Made by a program: the position numbers and the translations under genes. Below are positions 27,643 through 36,523 of a stretch of 64,000 bases of DNA, one piece after another. Under the pieces are notes generated by a model. That model saw only the letters and a list, made by a program, of their open reading frames with translations. It was not told the DNA's origin and made no database searches. The DNA comes from Roseiarcus sp963741405 (GTDB lineage: Bacteria; Pseudomonadota; Alphaproteobacteria; Rhizobiales; Beijerinckiaceae), in the NCBI GenBank assembly GCA_963741405.1, contig CAVUHX010000051.1:124001-188000 (forward strand), written 5' to 3'. Every line of letters starts with the position of its first letter. Positions within the stretch are counted from its first letter, which is position 1.

Positions 27643-29292
27643 TCATTCCGCCGGCTGAAGGGAGGGCTGCGCCGCCGGAGCCGCCTGCTCGGACGCCGTG
27701 ATCGTCATGTAGACGTTATAGAGCATCAGGCAGTAGGCGAGCAGGAACAGTCCGCCGCCGATCGCGCGGATGACATAGAACGGATGCATCGCCGCGACGG
27801 TCTCGATGAACGAATATTCGAGATAGCCCTGCGGGGTGTAGCTCCGCCACATCAGCCCCTGCAGGATGCCCGACACCCACATCGAGGTGATGTAGAGCAC
27901 GATCCCGAGCGTCGCGATCCAGAAGTGCCAGGAGACGAGGCGCAGCGAGTAGAGATCGCGCTTGTTCCACAGCCAGGGAACGAGGCAGTAGATCGCGCCG
28001 AACGACACGAAGGCGACCCAGCCGAGCGCGCCCGAGTGCACGTGGCCGACGGTCCAGTCGGTGTAATGCGACAGCGAGTTCACCGCCTTGATCGACATCG
28101 CCGGGCCTTCGAAGGTCGACATGCCGTAGAAGGCGACCGACACGACCAGCATGCGCAGGACGGGGTCGGTGCGCAGCTTGTCCCAAGCGCCCGACAGGGT
28201 CAGCAGGCCGTTGATCATGCCGCCCCACGAGGGCATCCACAGCATGATCGAAAAGGTCATGCCGAGCGTCTGCGTCCAGTCCGGCAGCGCCGTGTAGTGC
28301 AGATGGTGCGGGCCGGCCCAGATGTACAGGAAGATCAACGCCCAGAAGTGGATGATCGACAGCCGGTAGGAGTAGATCGGCCGTTCGGCGCGCTTTGGGA
28401 CGAAGTAGTACATGATGGCGAGGAAGCCGGCGGTCAGAAAGAAGCCGACCGCGTTGTGGCCGTACCACCACTGGAACATCGCGTCCTGCACGCCGCTCCA
28501 CAGGATGTAGGATTTCGAGGAGAACATCGACACCGGCAGCGCGGCGTTGTTGCCGAGGTGCAGCATGGCGATCGTCAGGATGAAGGCGAGGTAGAACCAG
28601 TTCGCCACGAAGATATGGGGTTCCTTGCGGCGATAGAGCGTGCCGAGAAACACCAGCAGATAAGTGACCCAGACGATGGTCAGCCACAGGTCGGCGTACC
28701 ATTCGGGCTCGGCGTATTCCTTGCTGTCGGTGATGCCGAGCAGATAACCCGTTCCGGCGATCAGGATGAAGAAGTTGTAGCCGAGCGCCACGAACCAGGG
28801 AGCGAGGTCGCCGGCCAGCCGCGCCCGGCACGTGCGCTGGACGACATAGAACGACGTCGCCAGCAGCACGTTGCCGCCGAAGGCGAAGATGACTGCCGAG
28901 GTGTGCAGGGGCCGCAGGCGGCCGAAGTTGAACCAGGGCGCGATGTTGAGATCGGGGAAGGCGAGCTCGGAGGCGATGTAGACGCCGACCGCCATGCCGG
29001 CCAGACCCCAGAAGAGGGCGATGATGGTCAGGAACTTCACGATACCGAAATTGTAGTTCGGCAGACCGTTGATCTCGAGCGGCGGCCGCTCGGCGCCGCG
29101 CTTGTCGTAGCGCTGGAAGATCACGAAGATTCCGAGCGCCGCGCAGATCACGCCCAGCGCCATGTGGAAGGCGTAAGCGGGCTCGATCGTCTTGGCCGCG
29201 ATATAGAGGCAGAGCAGGCCAAGGATCGCAAGGACGCCAATGAGCCCGATTTCGCCGCCCCATAGCGACTTAGGTTGAGATACCGTCTGCAT
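27643..29292 (-). CDS. ccoN: cbb3-type cytochrome c oxidase subunit I (CcoN), catalytic
   Basis: 549 residues with about 12 to 14 membrane helices. The haem and CuB histidines are in HTSAVIFAFGGNVLL, WWYGHNAVGFFLTAGF (CuB His with the Tyr cross-link region nearby) and GPHHLHYTALPDW. HYTDWTVGHVHSGALGW carries the later haem ligands. It reduces O2 to water at low oxygen and pumps protons in the inner membrane. First gene of ccoNOQP, and the direction of transcription is toward ccoS. No frameshift. Confidence 0.97.
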   Translation of the reverse strand: MQTVSQPKSLWGGEIGLIGVLAILGLLCLYIAAKTIEPAYAFHMALGVICAALGIFVIFQRYDKRGAERPPLEINGLPNYNFGIVKFLTIIALFWGLAGMAVGVYIASELAFPDLNIAPWFNFGRLRPLHTSAVIFAFGGNVLLATSFYVVQRTCRARLAGDLAPWFVALGYNFFILIAGTGYLLGITDSKEYAEPEWYADLWLTIVWVTYLLVFLGTLYRRKEPHIFVANWFYLAFILTIAMLHLGNNAALPVSMFSSKSYILWSGVQDAMFQWWYGHNAVGFFLTAGFLAIMYYFVPKRAERPIYSYRLSIIHFWALIFLYIWAGPHHLHYTALPDWTQTLGMTFSIMLWMPSWGGMINGLLTLSGAWDKLRTDPVLRMLVVSVAFYGMSTFEGPAMSIKAVNSLSHYTDWTVGHVHSGALGWVAFVSFGAIYCLVPWLWNKRDLYSLRLVSWHFWIATLGIVLYITSMWVSGILQGLMWRSYTPQGYLEYSFIETVAAMHPFYVIRAIGGGLFLLAYCLMLYNVYMTITASEQAAPAAQPSLQPAE

Positions 29293-29705
29293 TCCTCATC
29301 CCCAAAACAAGAGGCGATTCCCGGCTCCCTTCGAGCGGCGCGCTGACGCCGTCGCTCCTTGAGCCCGGGAGCATCGAGCGGGGTTCTCAGCCTTCCGCAA
29401 TCGCGGGCGCTGGATCGCGCGATAACGTCCTAATGCATGCTCGGTCCCCGCTCGTCCACCTGTTCCTAGGTCGCATTACGCGCGCGCGAACGCGCGCGTA
29501 CGGCGCAAGTAGGACCAAGTTGCATGAAAAATCGAGGAATTTCATCGGCTTCCGGTGCGCGTGATCGAGGTCGGCGTGACCATCTGTCGCACTTGAATTC
29601 GTATTTGTATATGTGTTCACCAGCAACGGTCGGCCCTATGCGCGCGTCGAATCGCATGTGTCGCCAACCGCCGGAATTGCGGTTCGAATCGAGAATTCGG
29701 GCGCG
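29293..29705. other. Intergenic region between ccoN and the Crp/Fnr regulator
   Basis: 413 bp. It should hold the ccoN promoter. An alternating CGCGCGCGAACGCGCGCG palindrome lies at about 29481-29498. I found no TTGAT-N4-ATCAA or clear FixK box. No gene is supported. Confidence 0.4.
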
Positions 29706-30437
29706 TCAGGCGACTGCCGCCTCGAACATCTCTACGGACGGCTCGAACAAAGTGGCCGCATCCCTGTCCGCCGCAGCGAGGCGCGCGAGCGCCTCCGGCT
29801 TCAGGATCTCGACCCGGCGCTTGCGAGGCAGGCTGAGAAAGCCCCGGTCCCTGAACAGCGTAAACGTCCGGCTTACCGTCTCGATCGTCAGTCCGAGATA
29901 GTCTGCGATGTCCTGCCGCTGCATCGCGAGGTCGAGCACGCGCGCGCTCGGACAGGCGGACCGGCCCGAAAGCATGGTCAGGAACCAGGCCAGACGCTCC
30001 TCTGCCGAACTGCGGCCGATCATCATCATGTGATCGATCGAAAGGGTCAGCGCCCGGGTCGCGCCGTCGAACAGCGCCGCATTGAGGCGGGGGTCGTCGT
30101 TCATGCGGATGCGGCAGGACGATCGGGGCAGAACCGCCATCGCCGCGCAATCCACGGCCTCGATCGTCAGTTTGTGCGATTCTTCAGGTTCGAGCCCGCA
30201 GATGTCGCCGGGCATGTAAAAGGCGAACACCTGACGGCGGCCGTCGCGGGTGAACTTCACCGCGCGAAACATGCCGCGCATGACGAGATAGAAATTTTCC
30301 GTCGGATCCCCTTCGCCCACCACCTCCTGCCCGCCCACGAACGGAACGACCAGGGAGTCGAAGTGAGGAAAACGCGCCGCCAGAAGCTCGCCGATACTCG
30401 GCGCACCCTGAGCGGGATGGTTGAACGCATACGCCAT
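29706..30437 (-). CDS. Crp/Fnr-family transcriptional regulator, FixK-like (no N-terminal Fe-S cysteines)
   Basis: 243 residues from ATG 30437, with GGAGG ten bases upstream. The frame remains open far upstream (to 31991), but that part is antisense to radA. Domains: a cyclic-nucleotide-type beta-roll (EVVGEGDPTENFYLVMRGMFRAVKFTRDGRRQVFAFYMPGDICGLEP) and a winged helix with QRQDIADYLGLTIETVSRTFTLFRDRGFL, whose E..SR recognition helix matches FNR/FixK specificity. The N-terminal cysteine cluster of FNR is absent, so it is FixK-type, not a direct oxygen sensor. It lies upstream of ccoN on the same strand and is a likely activator of the cco genes. Confidence 0.88.
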   Translation of the reverse strand: MAYAFNHPAQGAPSIGELLAARFPHFDSLVVPFVGGQEVVGEGDPTENFYLVMRGMFRAVKFTRDGRRQVFAFYMPGDICGLEPEESHKLTIEAVDCAAMAVLPRSSCRIRMNDDPRLNAALFDGATRALTLSIDHMMMIGRSSAEERLAWFLTMLSGRSACPSARVLDLAMQRQDIADYLGLTIETVSRTFTLFRDRGFLSLPRKRRVEILKPEALARLAAADRDAATLFEPSVEMFEAAVA

Positions 30438-30668
30438 GCGGCGACCGCCTCCTGACAGCCCACACGGACCGTCTCGCCCCGGCGGATCCCTCAATCCGCT
30501 TCGGCTACCCCTCGTGAAATATAGGCGCGCGACGCCTCGCGGAGGAACGGGGCGTATTGACGCAGCCGGCGGCATGCAAATAGGCGGCGGCTCGACGCGC
30601 CAGGCGTCGCGACGCCCCTTGGCGCCAAATGCCTCGACAGGCCGCGACAAAGCTGCCACTTCGGCTCC

Positions 30669-32105
30669 ATGGCCAAGATTCGGTCGTCCTACGTCTGCCA
30701 GAACTGCGGCGCCATCACCCAGCGCTGGCAAGGCAAGTGCGAATCCTGCGGGGAGTGGAACTCGATCATCGAGGAAGCCGCGGCTCTCGGCGTCGGCGGC
30801 GCCGCGGCGCGCCGCGGCGCCGCCGGCCGGCCCTTCCCGCTCGAGGACCTCGCGGGCGAGTCGAAGCCCGAGCCGCGGGTCGTCACGGGAATCGCCGAGC
30901 TCGACCGGGTTGCGGGCGGCGGCTTCGTGCCCGGGTCGGCGACGCTGATCGGCGGCGAGCCGGGCATCGGCAAGTCCACCCTCCTCATCCAGGCCTGTGC
31001 GGCGGTGGCGTCGTCGGGCGGTCGCGTTATCTATGTTTCCGGCGAGGAATCGACGGCCCAGGTGCGGCTCCGCGCCGCCCGGCTGGGGCTCGCGGGCGCC
31101 CCGGTGCAGCTTGCGGCCCAGACGCTGGTCGAGGATATCGTCGCGACTCTGGGCTCCGGAGACGCGCCGAAATTCGTGGTCATCGATTCGATTCAGACGA
31201 TGTGGAGCGATGCGATCGAATCCGCGCCGGGCACAGTGAGCCAGGTCAGAGGCTCGGCTCAGGCGCTGATCCGTTTCGCCAAGGCGAGCGGAGCGGCGCT
31301 CCTGATCGTCGGGCATGTCACCAAGGATGGTCAGATCGCCGGTCCGCGCGTCGTCGAGCACATGGTCGACGCGGTCTTCTCGTTCGAGGGCGACGGCGCC
31401 CATGCCTTCCGCCTCCTGAGAGCCGCCAAGAACCGCTTCGGCGCGACGGACGAGGTCGGCGTATTCGAAATGACCGGGGCAGGTCTCGCCGAGGTGCCGA
31501 ATCCGTCGGCTTTGTTCCTCGCCGGGCGGGACGGCGCGCCAAGCCCCGGCGCCGCGGTATTCGCGGGGGTCGAGGGCGCAAGGCCGCTTCTGGTCGAGAT
31601 CCAGGCGCTCGTCGCGCCGACGACGCTCGGCACGCCGCGTCGCGCGGTGGTCGGCTGGGAGCCGAGCAGGCTCGCCATGGTGCTCGCGGTGCTCGAATCG
31701 CACGGCGGGCTCAAGCTGGGGCAGTACGACGTTTATTTGAACGTCGCGGGGGGCCTTCGAGTCGCGGAGCCCGCGGCCGATCTCGCCGCAGCGGCCGCGC
31801 TCGTCTCCTCGCTCACCGGCGCGGCCCTGCCGCACGACGCCGTCTATTTCGGCGAGATCGCCCTCTCCGGCTCGGTTCGCGCGGTCGCGCACGCCGGTCT
31901 GCGGCTGAAGGAGGCCGCCAAGCTCGGCTTCGCCAGCGCTTTCGCCCCACTTTCGCCGCGGGGCGAGGGCGACAGGGCGGGTCTCCTCCAAACTCCGATC
32001 GCCTCGGTTGCGTCCCTGGTTGCGCTCATCGCGGCGGCCGGGATCGAGGCGAAGGTCCAGGCCGATCGTTCGGGGTCGGCCGCAAAACAGGCCCGATCGG
32101 GGTGA
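30669..32105 (+). CDS. radA: DNA repair protein RadA (Sms)
   Basis: 478 residues. An N-terminal zinc finger (C10, C13, C24, C27) is followed by the RecA-like ATPase with Walker A GGEPGIGKSTLL and Walker B VVIDSIQTMWS. The RadA-specific KNRFG motif (RAAKNRFGATDEVGVFEM) and a C-terminal Lon-like domain (DVYLNVAGGLRVAEPAADLA) complete it. RadA is a helicase in branch migration of recombination intermediates. It is followed 95 bp later by cvpA and then purF, a conserved alphaproteobacterial order. Confidence 0.97.
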   Translation: MAKIRSSYVCQNCGAITQRWQGKCESCGEWNSIIEEAAALGVGGAAARRGAAGRPFPLEDLAGESKPEPRVVTGIAELDRVAGGGFVPGSATLIGGEPGIGKSTLLIQACAAVASSGGRVIYVSGEESTAQVRLRAARLGLAGAPVQLAAQTLVEDIVATLGSGDAPKFVVIDSIQTMWSDAIESAPGTVSQVRGSAQALIRFAKASGAALLIVGHVTKDGQIAGPRVVEHMVDAVFSFEGDGAHAFRLLRAAKNRFGATDEVGVFEMTGAGLAEVPNPSALFLAGRDGAPSPGAAVFAGVEGARPLLVEIQALVAPTTLGTPRRAVVGWEPSRLAMVLAVLESHGGLKLGQYDVYLNVAGGLRVAEPAADLAAAAALVSSLTGAALPHDAVYFGEIALSGSVRAVAHAGLRLKEAAKLGFASAFAPLSPRGEGDRAGLLQTPIASVASLVALIAAAGIEAKVQADRSGSAAKQARSG

Positions 32106-32200
32106 CGAACCGGGGAGGCTTGGTTATAAGGCGCTCCGCCGGACGTCGCCGGCGACAATTGTCGCAGCGGTTTTTCGAGCGTCACGACGAGGTTTTCTGA

Positions 32201-32935
32201 ATGCCCTCCTATCTCGATCTGGCCGTCCTCGCGATCGTCCTCGTTTCGGCGTTTCTGTCCATGCTGCGCGGTTTCTCCCGCGAAGTCCTCGCGATCGCCT
32301 CCTGGGCCGCGGCGGCCGCCGCCGCCTACTACTTCTATCCGGTTGTCGTCCCCTATCTCGCGCCTTATATCCATAAGGAAATAATCGCCCAGGCGGTGGC
32401 GGCCGCGATCGTGTTCTTCGCCACGCTGATCGTGGTGTCGCTGGTCACCGTCCGGGTGTCGGACGCGATCCTCGACAGCAAGATCGGAGCGCTCGACCGG
32501 ACGCTCGGCTTCGTGTTCGGGGTCGCGCGGGGCTTTCTGCTCGCGGTCGTGGCCTTCGCGATTTTCAACTGGTTGGTATCGGACAAGCAGCAGCCGGAAT
32601 GGGTGAAAAACGCCAAGACGCGTCCGGTCCTGACGGATACCGCGGACAAGATCGTCGCGCTGCTGCCGGAAGATGCGGCGGCGACGATCGACGCCTGGAT
32701 CAAAGCGCGCGGCAACATTCTCCCGGGGAACGAGGAGCCGGCCGACGAGTCGACCGCGCCGACCCTGGCCAAGCCAGCCTCTCCGCCCGCTCCGGCCCAG
32801 ACCGTCCCCGCGCAGAAAAAGGCCGAATCGCCGGCGAACGCGAACACTCAGGACAAGCAGAAGCTCGACGCGCTGATCAACAAGAACCTTCCCCAGCCGT
32901 CGCCGGCCGCGCCGGCCGTGATTCCGAAACAGTGA
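32201..32935 (+). CDS. cvpA: CvpA family membrane protein
   Basis: 244 residues. Four membrane helices fill the N-terminal two-thirds (YLDLAVLAIVLVSAFLSMLRG, VLAIASWAAAAAAAYYFYP, AAIVFFATLIVVSLVTV, ARGFLLAVVAFAIFNWLV) with the family signature MLRGFSREVL. The C-terminal 75 residues are a proline- and lysine-rich disordered tail (KPASPPAPAQTVPAQKKAESP). CvpA supports colicin V production and envelope homeostasis in E. coli; its function here is not resolved. Its stop overlaps the purF GTG by 4 bp, so the two are probably translationally coupled. Confidence 0.93.
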   Translation: MPSYLDLAVLAIVLVSAFLSMLRGFSREVLAIASWAAAAAAAYYFYPVVVPYLAPYIHKEIIAQAVAAAIVFFATLIVVSLVTVRVSDAILDSKIGALDRTLGFVFGVARGFLLAVVAFAIFNWLVSDKQQPEWVKNAKTRPVLTDTADKIVALLPEDAAATIDAWIKARGNILPGNEEPADESTAPTLAKPASPPAPAQTVPAQKKAESPANANTQDKQKLDALINKNLPQPSPAAPAVIPKQ

Positions 32936-34458
32936 CCGACCGGAGGCCCGGCGCCTCCCGCGAACCGAGCGAGGGCGCCATCGAACGCACTTTCGGATCG
33001 GCCGACGTCTCAGGCTTCGAATGGGAAGACGACCGGCTGCATGAGGAATGCGGTGTCTTCGGCATCTTCGGCCATCCCGACGCCGCAGCGATCGTGGCGC
33101 TCGGGCTGCACGCCCTCCAGCACCGCGGACAGGAGGCTGCGGGCATCGTCGCCTTCGACGGAACGCGATTCCATTCCGAACGCCGGCAGGGACTGGTCGG
33201 CGATCATTTTTCCAATGCCGCGACAATCGACCGCCTGCCGGGCGAAGCGGCCATCGGCCACGTTCGCTACTCGACCACCGGCGAGACCGCGCTGCGCAAC
33301 GTCCAGCCGCTGTTCGCCGAGCTCGAGGCCGGGGGCCTGGCGGTCGCCCACAACGGCAACCTCACCAATGGCCTGACGCTGCGCCGCGAACTCATTCGAG
33401 GCGGAGCCATCTGCCAGTCGACGACCGACACCGAGGTCGTGCTGTTGCTGGCGGCGCGCTCCCGCCGCCAGAGGATCATCGATCGCTTCGTCGAGGCGCT
33501 GGCCGAAATCGAAGGCGCCTACGCGCTCGTCGCGCTGACCAACAAGAAGCTGATCGGAGCGCGCGACTCTCTCGGAATCCGTCCGCTGGTGCTCGGCGAG
33601 CTCGACGGCTGCCCGATCCTGTGCTCGGAAACCTGCGCGCTGGACATCATCGGGGCGAGGTTTGTCCGCGACATCGAGAACGGCGAGGTCGTCGTCATCG
33701 ACGCCGATGGGGTGAAGAGCTTTTTCCCCTCGCCGCGCGTGCCGGCTCGCCCCTGCATCTTCGAATATATCTATTTCGCCCGCCCCAATTCGATCGTGCA
33801 CGGCCGTTCGGTCTACGACGCGCGCAAGGCGATGGGTGCCGAGCTGGCGCGCGAAGCGCCCGCCGACGCCGACGTCGTCGTGCCGGTGCCCGATTCCGGC
33901 GTGCCGGCCGCGATCGGTTATGCGCAAGCCTGCGGCCTGCCGTTCGAGCTCGGCATCATTCGCAACCATTATGTCGGGCGCACCTTCATCCAGCCGACCC
34001 AGTCGATCCGCGAGCTCGGCGTCCGCATGAAGCACAACGCCAATCGCGCCGTCGTCGCCGGCAGGCGCGTCGTGCTGATCGACAACTCGATCGTGCGCGG
34101 AACGACCTCGGTCAAGATTGTGCAGATGATGCGCGAAGCCGGCGCCCGCGAAGTCCATTTCCGCATCTCCTCGCCGCCCATCGCCCATCCCGACTTCTAC
34201 GGCATCGACACACCCGAGCGGGACAAGCTGCTCGCGGCGCGCATGGACCTGGAAACGATGCGCCGGTTCGTGGGCGCCGACAGCCTGGCGTTTCTCTCGG
34301 TCGATGGAATCTATCGGGCGATGGGCCACGCAGGCCGCAATTCGAAGCAGCCTCAGTTCACCGATCACTGCTTCACGGGCGACTATCCGACACGGCTCAT
34401 CGACAAGGACGGCGAACCCGGGCGCCAGCATCTGCCGCTTCTGGCCGAAGTGGGCTGA
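32932..34458 (+). CDS. purF: Amidophosphoribosyltransferase (PurF)
   Basis: 508 residues from GTG 32932, which overlaps the cvpA stop (GTGA). The frame is open further upstream, but that part is cvpA out of frame. The nucleophile is Cys40 in HEECGVFGIFGHPDAA, so an unusually long 39-residue leader must be removed. The glutaminase domain has HRGQEAAGIV, VGHVRYSTTG-type and AHNGNLTNG motifs. The PRPP-binding loop is RVVLIDNSIVRGTTS. Reaction: first committed step of purine synthesis, PRPP plus glutamine to phosphoribosylamine. The CETCALDIIGA segment and downstream cysteines suggest the Fe-S subtype. Confidence 0.96.
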   Translation: MTDRRPGASREPSEGAIERTFGSADVSGFEWEDDRLHEECGVFGIFGHPDAAAIVALGLHALQHRGQEAAGIVAFDGTRFHSERRQGLVGDHFSNAATIDRLPGEAAIGHVRYSTTGETALRNVQPLFAELEAGGLAVAHNGNLTNGLTLRRELIRGGAICQSTTDTEVVLLLAARSRRQRIIDRFVEALAEIEGAYALVALTNKKLIGARDSLGIRPLVLGELDGCPILCSETCALDIIGARFVRDIENGEVVVIDADGVKSFFPSPRVPARPCIFEYIYFARPNSIVHGRSVYDARKAMGAELAREAPADADVVVPVPDSGVPAAIGYAQACGLPFELGIIRNHYVGRTFIQPTQSIRELGVRMKHNANRAVVAGRRVVLIDNSIVRGTTSVKIVQMMREAGAREVHFRISSPPIAHPDFYGIDTPERDKLLAARMDLETMRRFVGADSLAFLSVDGIYRAMGHAGRNSKQPQFTDHCFTGDYPTRLIDKDGEPGRQHLPLLAEVG

Positions 34459-34564
34459 ACAGCACGCTTCGGGCGAAATCCGCCCGAATGGTCTCTTCGA
34501 ACAGTGTCATCGGCGTCCCCCGGGGTTGCGTGAATTCCCTCAGCAGCGGAATTCCGACGAAAGC

Positions 34565-36236
34565 CCCACCTTCGGCAGTTGGCCGATGTGAGTTTAGGCG
34601 GTCAGCGATTTTTCGCGTTTGGGTTGCATCAGCTTGGCGCGAGGCGGGGCGGGGCCCGGAGGAGGCGGCCGTTGAGGAACGCCTGGAAGGCGCGCGACAA
34701 GATCGCTCGCCATGTTTGCAGGCGGGTCAACTGCTCCGCATTTTTGGCCAGGCCGCGCAGGAAGGCGGCGACGGCCGCAAGCGCCCGGGCGGCGGGTTCA
34801 GCTTTGGCGTGCGAACTCGTCACGCGGATCGTCGTTTGCCGTGCGTGCCGCGTGCGGGTGGCGATCGCCGTCAGGAACAGCGGGCGGCTGGTGATCGCCT
34901 CGCGGTGGAGGCTGGGATCGGCGAGACGGACGAAGATGTTCCACCAGTTGTAAAACAACCCAAGCAGCCGGGCCGCGAGCCGGCAACGGGCAAGATCGTG
35001 CGTCGTGTAGCCGCCCCAACCCCATTGGTTCTTCATCTCGTCGAAAATATTTTCCCCGTCGCCCCGGTCGCGATAGAGCTGACCGAACGCCTCGGTGTCT
35101 TCATCGAGCGAGGTGACCAGAACCGAGTATTCGTAGACGTCCGTCGCCTCGCCGATCTCGACGAACGCAAGCTGCGGCGGGCCGCCATCGTCGCTTAAGC
35201 GAAGCCCCACGGCGTCCTTCAGGCGTCGCCTGAGCACGATCACGCGCCGCTGGCGGCTCCAACCGACCAGCCGAACCTCGCTCTCCTTCGCCTCGAAGCC
35301 CTGGCCGGCGTCGACCCATTCGCGCGATGAGGCGAGCTTCTCGATCATGCGCTTGACGTTGGCGGTCAGCCGCAGCTTCAAGAGAAACGGAAGCTCCCGC
35401 GCCTCCGCCTCGCGCATGATCTCCTCGTTGCCGAAGCCGCGATCGCCCCGCAACAGCGCCGGCCACAGGTCGCGCGGCAAACGATCGAGCAGCGCCCACA
35501 GGCTTGGCGCGCTGTGTTTGGACGCATGCTCGTCGCCGGGACTGACGTCGACATCGAGGACCAGACGCGTCGAAGCCATCGAATAGGTGTGATAGCAATG
35601 GCTCGGACGCCCCGGCTTCTTGGGATTGTAGCCCAGCACCGCCCCTTCCTGATGACCGTAAAGCGGCTTGATCGTCGTATCGACGTCGAGAATCCAAGGC
35701 TCGGCCAGCAGCGGCTCCACGCAATATTGCAGGTGTCGGCGCAGCCAGACGGCCCCTTCCGTCTCGTCGATCGCCTTGAAGGCGCGCCGGATCGCGTCCT
35801 CGCTGACAATCTTCTTCATCCCCAGGAGCTCCGGCAGCACGGCGTCGCAGCGCAGCGCCGCGATATGCGCGTAGCGCTTGTGGCCGGCGAGCATGGAAAG
35901 CATCGCCGTGCCGAGAACGTCCCGCTTGCTCGGCGCGTTCGGGCTCAAATAGCGCAGCGGACAGTCGGCCACCAAGGCGTCGAACAGTCCGGCCGTTTTG
36001 AGGAAGTCGATGAAGAACGGCAGCTGCCCATGCGGCGTCATCGCCGCTTCATGGTCCCATTCAACCCGGACCGGACCAAAGAAACTGTCGAGATCGACGC
36101 CTCCCGGCGGCTCCCTCGCCACAACCAGAGATTGTTCACCCGACCGGTGAGCCGAAGAAGATGACGAATCGCGCCTCATGCCCCTGACAATGCGCGCGTT
36201 CCGCCCCCGCGCAAAACCTCAACTGCCGTTTCTAGG
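34565..36236 (-). mobile_element. IS1380-family insertion sequence
   Basis: The element spans one transposase gene plus imperfect terminal repeats. At the right end, read inward, the sequence is CCTAGAAACGGCAGTTG (36236 down to 36220). At the left end it is CCCACCTTCGGCAGTTG (34565-34581). Nine contiguous bases (CGGCAGTTG) and the outer CC match, and the CCTAGA start is typical of IS1380 relatives. About 1.67 kb is the usual size. Target duplications were looked for and not found (AAGC on the left, ATGA on the right), so the boundaries or one end may have changed. It lies in the gap after purF and interrupts no recognisable gene. Confidence 0.75.
34629..36179 (-). CDS. IS1380-family transposase (DDE type)
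   Basis: 516 residues, intact. The DDE core shows WILDVDTTIKPLYGHQEGAVLGYNPKKPGRPSH (first Asp), LRGDRGFGNEEIMREAEARELPFLLKL (second Asp) and ENIFDEMKNQWGWGGYTTHDLARC (Glu), then LLGLFYNWWNIF. The GHQEGA-YNPKKPGRP-SHCYHTY block is the IS1380 hallmark. It is a nuclease-integrase that moves the element by cut-and-paste or copying. An uninterrupted frame suggests a recent or still active copy. Confidence 0.88.
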   Translation of the reverse strand: MRRDSSSSSAHRSGEQSLVVAREPPGGVDLDSFFGPVRVEWDHEAAMTPHGQLPFFIDFLKTAGLFDALVADCPLRYLSPNAPSKRDVLGTAMLSMLAGHKRYAHIAALRCDAVLPELLGMKKIVSEDAIRRAFKAIDETEGAVWLRRHLQYCVEPLLAEPWILDVDTTIKPLYGHQEGAVLGYNPKKPGRPSHCYHTYSMASTRLVLDVDVSPGDEHASKHSAPSLWALLDRLPRDLWPALLRGDRGFGNEEIMREAEARELPFLLKLRLTANVKRMIEKLASSREWVDAGQGFEAKESEVRLVGWSRQRRVIVLRRRLKDAVGLRLSDDGGPPQLAFVEIGEATDVYEYSVLVTSLDEDTEAFGQLYRDRGDGENIFDEMKNQWGWGGYTTHDLARCRLAARLLGLFYNWWNIFVRLADPSLHREAITSRPLFLTAIATRTRHARQTTIRVTSSHAKAEPAARALAAVAAFLRGLAKNAEQLTRLQTWRAILSRAFQAFLNGRLLRAPPRLAPS

Positions 36237-36379
36237 ATGACAATTCCTGCCCGCAAGCGCGCGAAGTGCGATCCCCCCAATTGCCGGCGAGCGGCCCGAG
36301 GCATATCCTCTCGCGGGAGCGCGGCGCGGAGGCGAGCAAAAGGCCGCCTTGTAAACTTAGCTACTGTGTTTTGGCCGGC

Positions 36380-36505
36380 TTCACGGGTTTTGGGCTTCGG
36401 CGCGCTTCCTCGCCAGCATAAGAGCGAGCAGGTCATCCTGGTCCATCGAATAGAAAGCCCCCTCGGCGTGTTTCGGATCGAAGCCGATGTCGGGTTCAAC
36501 ACCAG
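36380..36505 (-). pseudogene. Possible 3' coding remnant beside the insertion sequence
   Basis: Read on the minus strand, the frame after a stop near 36505 gives about 42 residues ending in DQDDLLALMLARKRAEAQNP before a TGA, preceded by DIGFDPKHAEGAFYSM. It has an amphipathic, protein-like composition but no start codon or ribosome site at its beginning. It looks like the C-terminal tail of a gene whose body is missing. The family was not identified and it could be chance coding potential. Confidence 0.3.
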
Positions 36506-36523
36506 AAAACTAGGGAGAACGTC

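Noticed and set aside
29350..29385. TTGAGCCCGGGAGCATCGAG as a possible FNR/FixK site before ccoN
   Set aside because: Spacing and second half-site do not fit TTGAT-N4-ATCAA.
34561..36240. Target-site duplication for the IS1380 element
   Set aside because: The four bases outside the ends are AAGC and ATGA, which do not match; shifting the ends by one or two bases did not produce a match.
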